A stretch of 33,523 nucleotides of DNA from Nemertoderma westbladi (lineage: Eukaryota > Xenacoelomorpha > Nemertodermatida > Nemertodermatidae), in the NCBI GenBank assembly GCA_032718475.1, contig JAUCBJ010006045.1, positions 1 to 33,523 of the forward strand. The letters are read 5' to 3'. The position numbers and the translations under genes were made by a program. Below the pieces are notes generated by a model. That model made no database searches. It was given only the letters and a program-made list of their open reading frames with translations, and was not told the origin of the DNA. Below, piece after piece: positions 29,291-33,523 of the stretch; within the stretch, counting starts at the first letter, position 1, and each line of letters begins with the position of its first letter.

Positions 29291-30422
29291 TACACTGTTT
29301 CAAGAGGATCTAGCGCATTGCGTCATAGAATTGCTAATTATGTCCGCTAAAGTACACATACAGAAGAAATGGCTTTTCTGTCCTCTAAAACACCAGTACA
29401 GTAAGGACACGGCCTTTTTTGCCTGTTAAACCAACTACAGAGTACTTTGCGGGGAAAATAACCGGCTAATTCCGCAAAAGCTTTTACAATTTTTGTGTGG
29501 TATTGTCAAATAAATTACAATAGTTTTTGAGTTATTTAAAAAAAATCAAGTCTCCCCTAAAGTCAAGTCTCCCTACTCACACCCTACTAACCTGCATACA
29601 AGTAGAAGTAGGTGTAGGTGTGCAGGCGTATGTGTAGGCGCTAGGCGCAGCGTTCACCCCCTATATTAACACAAAAAATATGCTGCCTAAACCAAATTTA
29701 TTATACAGGATAGTGTATAGAACGAATATAATCTCACTCTCTGTTACTGTATCCGCTCCAGGCGCGACATCCAGGATCCAGAATCAATAAATTATGAGAC
29801 ACAAGGATAAAACATTTAACATTATTGTGTTTTTAATAGTAGGCTTACGTGGCTTAATAATTGTCAGATTGCGTCATCTAATTCGTTCTTTGTGATTCAC
29901 TGCATCTGTAGTCGAAGTTAATATGAATAACTTCTCGAAATGTTATCTCGGTTATCTGTATCTCTAAACATAGCCTATCACCCTATTACACAGCGTTACT
30001 CAGTGTTGTCTTGTTGCTGGGTTGCAGTTGATACAGTAGGCCTATGTTACTTTGGAATTCAGGCAACTGGTATAGAATATGAATACTCAGAAAATAGATC
30101 AGAAATAATCACAGGCTGACAAGAGCATCGTCCTTCGCCACGTCTGCTTAGTAACTACCAGACTACAGTACGGTCAGACGGTAAGTCTACCGTTCTGCCC
30201 TCCCATCTCCCATCTCTGCATCTGCTGTGCTATGCCCTCCGGCCTACATCAGTACATTCAGACAGTCGGATTGCTGGACTGTATTGCATAGGCCAGTGCC
30301 AGTCTGCCAGTGGCAGTACAGCAGTAGGCCTACTGCAGTAGGTGTAGCAGTTCGCTGTACGCAGGTACGTACCGTTCCACTGTCTGATTGTCAATCTGTC
30401 AATTGTACGTCGTCAATTGACT
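29291..30422. other. Non-coding stretch before the GCGAGCG repeats
   Basis: No gene is supported. It includes a CT/GT-rich patch (29555-29655) and a 16-bp palindrome GCAGTAGGCCTACTGC at 30321-30336. It could include UBE3A 5' UTR exons that cannot be recognised from sequence alone. Confidence 0.4.
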
Positions 30423-30780
30423 GTTTTTAAATGCAGATGTGATCAAATGCGAGCGTAGCGAGCACGAAAATTTTAACATTTCAGCATTTAAAGTAGGCAA
30501 ACCGCCTGTTTTCAAATGCAGAAATGCAGATGTCATTAAATTGCGAGTTGGCGAGCGTAGCGAGCGTAGCGAGCACGGAAATTCTGCTGAATCATGCAGG
30601 CAGGCAGGCTGTCATGGTTTTATTGGTTTGAAGAATCTGACAATTGAAAAACTTTTGAAACAAGTCATGTTTTTAATGCAGTAATGGTCATGCCCAATCT
30701 GTCCGTTTTCATTTGTCCACAGCCAGACAGTGCTAAGAGTAGGCTTACAGTATAAACGCGAGCGAAGCGAGCGGACATTT
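30423..30780. repeat. GCGAGCGTAGCGAGC-type repeats
   Basis: AAATGCAGATGT then GCGAGCGTAGCGAGCACG occurs in two diverged copies (about 30428-30475 and 30515-30585). A third GCGAGCGAAGCGAGCGGAC lies at about 30757-30775. The GC-rich core stands out from the AT-rich surroundings. Confidence 0.75.
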
Positions 30781-30930
30781 TTCAATCTTTTTAAACCTAC
30801 AGAGGACAGACCTATGGAATAATTTCAAATATAGCTGTAGAGTGGGATGTGTTGCCAGTGCACTGCTACGCTACATCCTACACTAAACCCTACATCCATA
30901 TTCGCGCCAGGACCGCCAGGATCCTCAATG

Positions 30931-31025
30931 CGCGCCACACGCCCCTGTCACTACGCGCCAGGATCCTTAATCCGCGCCACACGCCCCTGTCACTATGCGC
31001 CAGGATCCTTAATCCGCGCCACACA
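30931..31025. repeat. 42-bp tandem repeat, about 2.3 copies
   Basis: CGCGCCACACGCCCCTGTCA followed by CTACGCGCCAGGATCC repeats at 30931, 30973 and 31015. It is GC-rich, upstream of UBE3A. Confidence 0.9.
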
Positions 31026-31413
31026 TGTTGAGCAAACTCCAGAACTCTTCATAAATTCCAACCTGGCATGCATGGGATACAGAACAGGGATATCTGCCTG
31101 TCTGGCTGGATATCACAAGCCTGCAAGCTGTCAAGTATCACTCATTTGCATTTACCATTATTTGCGGAATTGCGGTAATGACAACACTCTACCTTAATTT
31201 ATATTTTTTATTTTAAAACCAATACCGGTACCGGTATGCCGGTAGCCAAAAAGTTTGTATGCACGAATTTTTAACTTTATTTTCATATTGTGTAAAAAAT
31301 TGAATTACTTCGAAATTTCAAACCTGCAAACTGTCATACGGTAGGTAGGCTACCGTACTGTTGTACTGCTGCTGTACCGGTACTGGTTCGGTTTCGGGAA
31401 TCCTTTTGATTTG

Positions 31414-32467
31414 ATGGCGAATAACTTTGATAATCGGAGGGCGGCCGCTCGTAAACTCATAGAAAACTATTACAATCAGTTAACAAATGGATGCGGCAAC
31501 GGTGCATGCGTCAATGAACATTGCGCCTCTAGCGGGCGTTCTCTACTGAGTCGCGAACAGGCGGCGCTGACTGCCGTCGATTTAGCGAAGAAACGAGTTA
31601 TTCTGTGCCCGTTGGTGGTTCCGGCCAACGTCACGGTTTCCCCGGCTACAGACCCCACGCCCCCGGTCCCGACACATTCGCCCCCATCCTCGTCTACTCC
31701 TAACGCCGTTACCGCAGTCCACAAAGCGACGTCGGAAGAGAAACACATCCTTCCCCTCTCACTAAACTCACTGTTATTAATTCACATTGAGAACAGTAGA
31801 CGCAACCCGAGCAACCCTACCTTAATCACTATAGTAGGTCAGGTATTTTCTAACGTTTCTCTACTTAAGTTATCGTTCTTAGAAACAACTGAAAAGCAAC
31901 CGGACAATGACAATCCCACTGATATGGAGGTAGATGAACCTGAAGAAGACAACTCAGAGTCTCCCAAACACGAGGACTCCACTGACCGACTACTAACCCC
32001 CAATCTCTCTGAAGTTCGCGAGTTTTTCCGGCTTATTTTCTCGCTGAAGGACTCCAGGTTGGAGCGCTCTTTACTTAACGCCTTCTCCGTTCTCGCTGTT
32101 GAACTGGAGCTTGATGTCAAGTACAACCACCGCGTTGTCGATGACCCCCACTTCCTCAACCCCTACCTCATCTTCATGGAGAACCCCCGGATCCAGGATC
32201 CCGAGTATCTCGATCGCGCATTCCCCGCGTTCTGCGTGGCGATTCTCGTTCTTCCCGTTCGCTTACAAGCTAGTCTCGCTCGTCTGTGGTCCCGTTCCGA
32301 TCCCGCTGACTTACAGAATAAGGTTGATGCTCTGCAGCAGTTAATAACCTGCCGGTGTATTTGCGAGAATTATGCAGACGCTTCGGATCGACTAGTAAAT
32401 ACTGACGACATCATTACTGGGGGCGTGCAGGTTCTAAGAATTCTATTCTACGCGTCTATTATTGGAG
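31414..32467 (+). CDS. UBE3A: UBE3A (E6AP) HECT ubiquitin ligase, first coding exon
   Basis: 351 residues from the ATG at 31414 (reading MANNFDNRRAAARKLIENYY). The first 65 residues are the AZUL zinc domain with C27-x4-C32-x4-C37-x27-C65, the ligand spacing of UBE3A. A poorly conserved Pro/Ser/Thr and acidic linker follows. Residues about 195-351 then match the conserved block that precedes HECT in UBE3A (PEYLDRAFPAFC, LARLWSR, QQLITCR, LFYASIIGG). The exon ends in phase 1 at a GTTAGT donor (32468). The catalytic HECT domain is therefore outside the window. UBE3A transfers ubiquitin to substrates in cytoplasm and nucleus; AZUL docks it to the proteasome. The gene is complete and intact as far as visible. 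Confidence 0.92.
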
Positions 32468-33523
32468 GTTAGTCACTTTTTTGACACTTTTTGATCGATA
32501 GTTTCTTCCATTTTTGACTAATTAACCAAAAATTGTTGTTCCCTTATTTAGGAGACTTCGTTTTACCAAAAATTATTGACATTTGGTACACAGAATAGGT
32601 GGATAAAAAAAAATTTTCGAAATTTTTAATTTTTTACCTAGAGTAATTATATAACATAATTTATGCACTTATTTTTTAAAATGCAAAGGCTTTTACAGGG
32701 ATGGTCATCAAGTACCAAAAATTTCAATATTTGTGCACATTGATAACGGTGAATCGATCCTATTTCCAGAATGTTGATAAACGTCTTCATGTTACAAAAA
32801 TTATTTAAAAATAACCGATTTTTTGCCGTATTTTTGACAGATTTTGTCATTTTTTTGGCCAAAAATTGACACATTTTGTTAAATATTTCAGCTATAACAA
32901 TGGAAAATTAAAAAAAGCGGTATAGGGCTGTAGGGGTGTATCGGGTGTTAAGCATCACCCAATCATCATTCGTGACCAAATTTCACACGAATTTCGTCAA
33001 TTTTTAGAAAAGCCTATTGCATTTTGAAATTTAAAATTTGCATTCTTCAGAAAACGCATTTTAAAGTTTATGCTTAGGGTAATTCTGTCCCAATGAAATG
33101 TTAGAATGCACACAACCCCGCTGAAAATTTTGTTGCAAGGATTTTCCGGGTCGGTGATTTCATTTCTAAAGTCCGTTTTATTTTATTTTTTTTTATTATT
33201 TCGGAACGGTTGTGTGGCGCGTCCAGCCTATAATTATTATGTTATATCATATTTATATAATAGAAAACCTAATACAATACTGGTATATAACACAAAAATA
33301 GGAAACATATAAAGTAAACTAAGTAAACTAAAGTCTCTTGTTTTTGCATGGTGTACTATTGAGACAGACAAGTGAACTTATAGACTGTCCCAGTAGAGAT
33401 GGTTGTGGAAAAAACACATCAAGACCCATTCTGATATAAAGCCTGAAAAATTGGACGGTGAAATACTTAGCACGCGAGAAAAACGCTACGCCCCACAACA
33501 GTACAGTTTCACACAGGAACCCC
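32468..33523 (+). other. UBE3A intron (5' part, to window end)
   Basis: Begins with GTTAGT and is AT-rich with no exon recognisable as the next UBE3A part. The motif CCAAAAATT repeats several times (32525-32870). A segment near 32930-33010 looks less random and may be old repeat sequence. Confidence 0.65.

Noticed and set aside
30847-31197. 116-residue plus-strand frame with RATRPCHYAPGSLI repeats
   Set aside because: Product of the 42-bp tandem repeat whose length is a multiple of three.

Overview
This is a stretch of animal (metazoan) nuclear DNA, AT-rich and repeat-dense, most likely from a marine invertebrate. The evidence is two host genes with spliced exons and animal-type domains (a UBE3A homologue and a TXNDC16-like ER thioredoxin protein), a LINE-type non-LTR retrotransposon, a BEL/Pao LTR retrotransposon, a mariner-type MITE, fold-back elements and many minisatellites. 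Frequent palindromes such as TAGGCCTA and TACCGGTA give it a deuterostome/echinoderm feel, but that is an impression and not a test.

Layout. 1-4394 (+): a nearly complete LINE with ORF1 (coiled coil plus RRM-like), ORF2 (APE endonuclease plus RT plus Cys/His C-terminus) and a short A-rich 3' tail, whose 5' UTR runs off the window edge. 4395-4774: a 9-bp minisatellite abutting the LINE tail. 5147-6115 (-): an unfamiliar one-exon gene with one C2H2 finger, an acidic 9-residue repeat and a 28-residue repeat, behind a TATA box. 6116-9990: non-coding, with a palindrome, a 421-bp MITE, a G-tract and two minisatellites of about 65-70 bp. 10067-12344 (-): a two-exon gene for a 451-residue secretory/ER protein like the C-terminal half of TXNDC16. 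12597-16290: two fold-back elements whose arms are themselves tandem arrays. 17836-26039 (-): a BEL/Pao element with gag, protease, RT, RNase H and integrase, broken at three places. 26040-31410: non-coding, with two tandem duplications, a promoter-like motif cluster near 29.15-29.29 kb and GC-rich short repeats. 31414-32467 (+): first coding exon of UBE3A (AZUL zinc domain and the region before HECT), followed by intron to the window end.

How they fit: the two host genes are unrelated neighbours and nothing points to an operon or a shared pathway. Mobile and repetitive DNA accounts for much of what lies between them. The most unusual items are the -1 slippery heptamer sitting on the stop codon of LINE ORF1, the paired fold-back elements with minisatellite arms, the lone zinc-finger/acidic-repeat gene, and a BEL gag with a long N-terminal extension. 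LTRs for the BEL element could not be recognised by eye.
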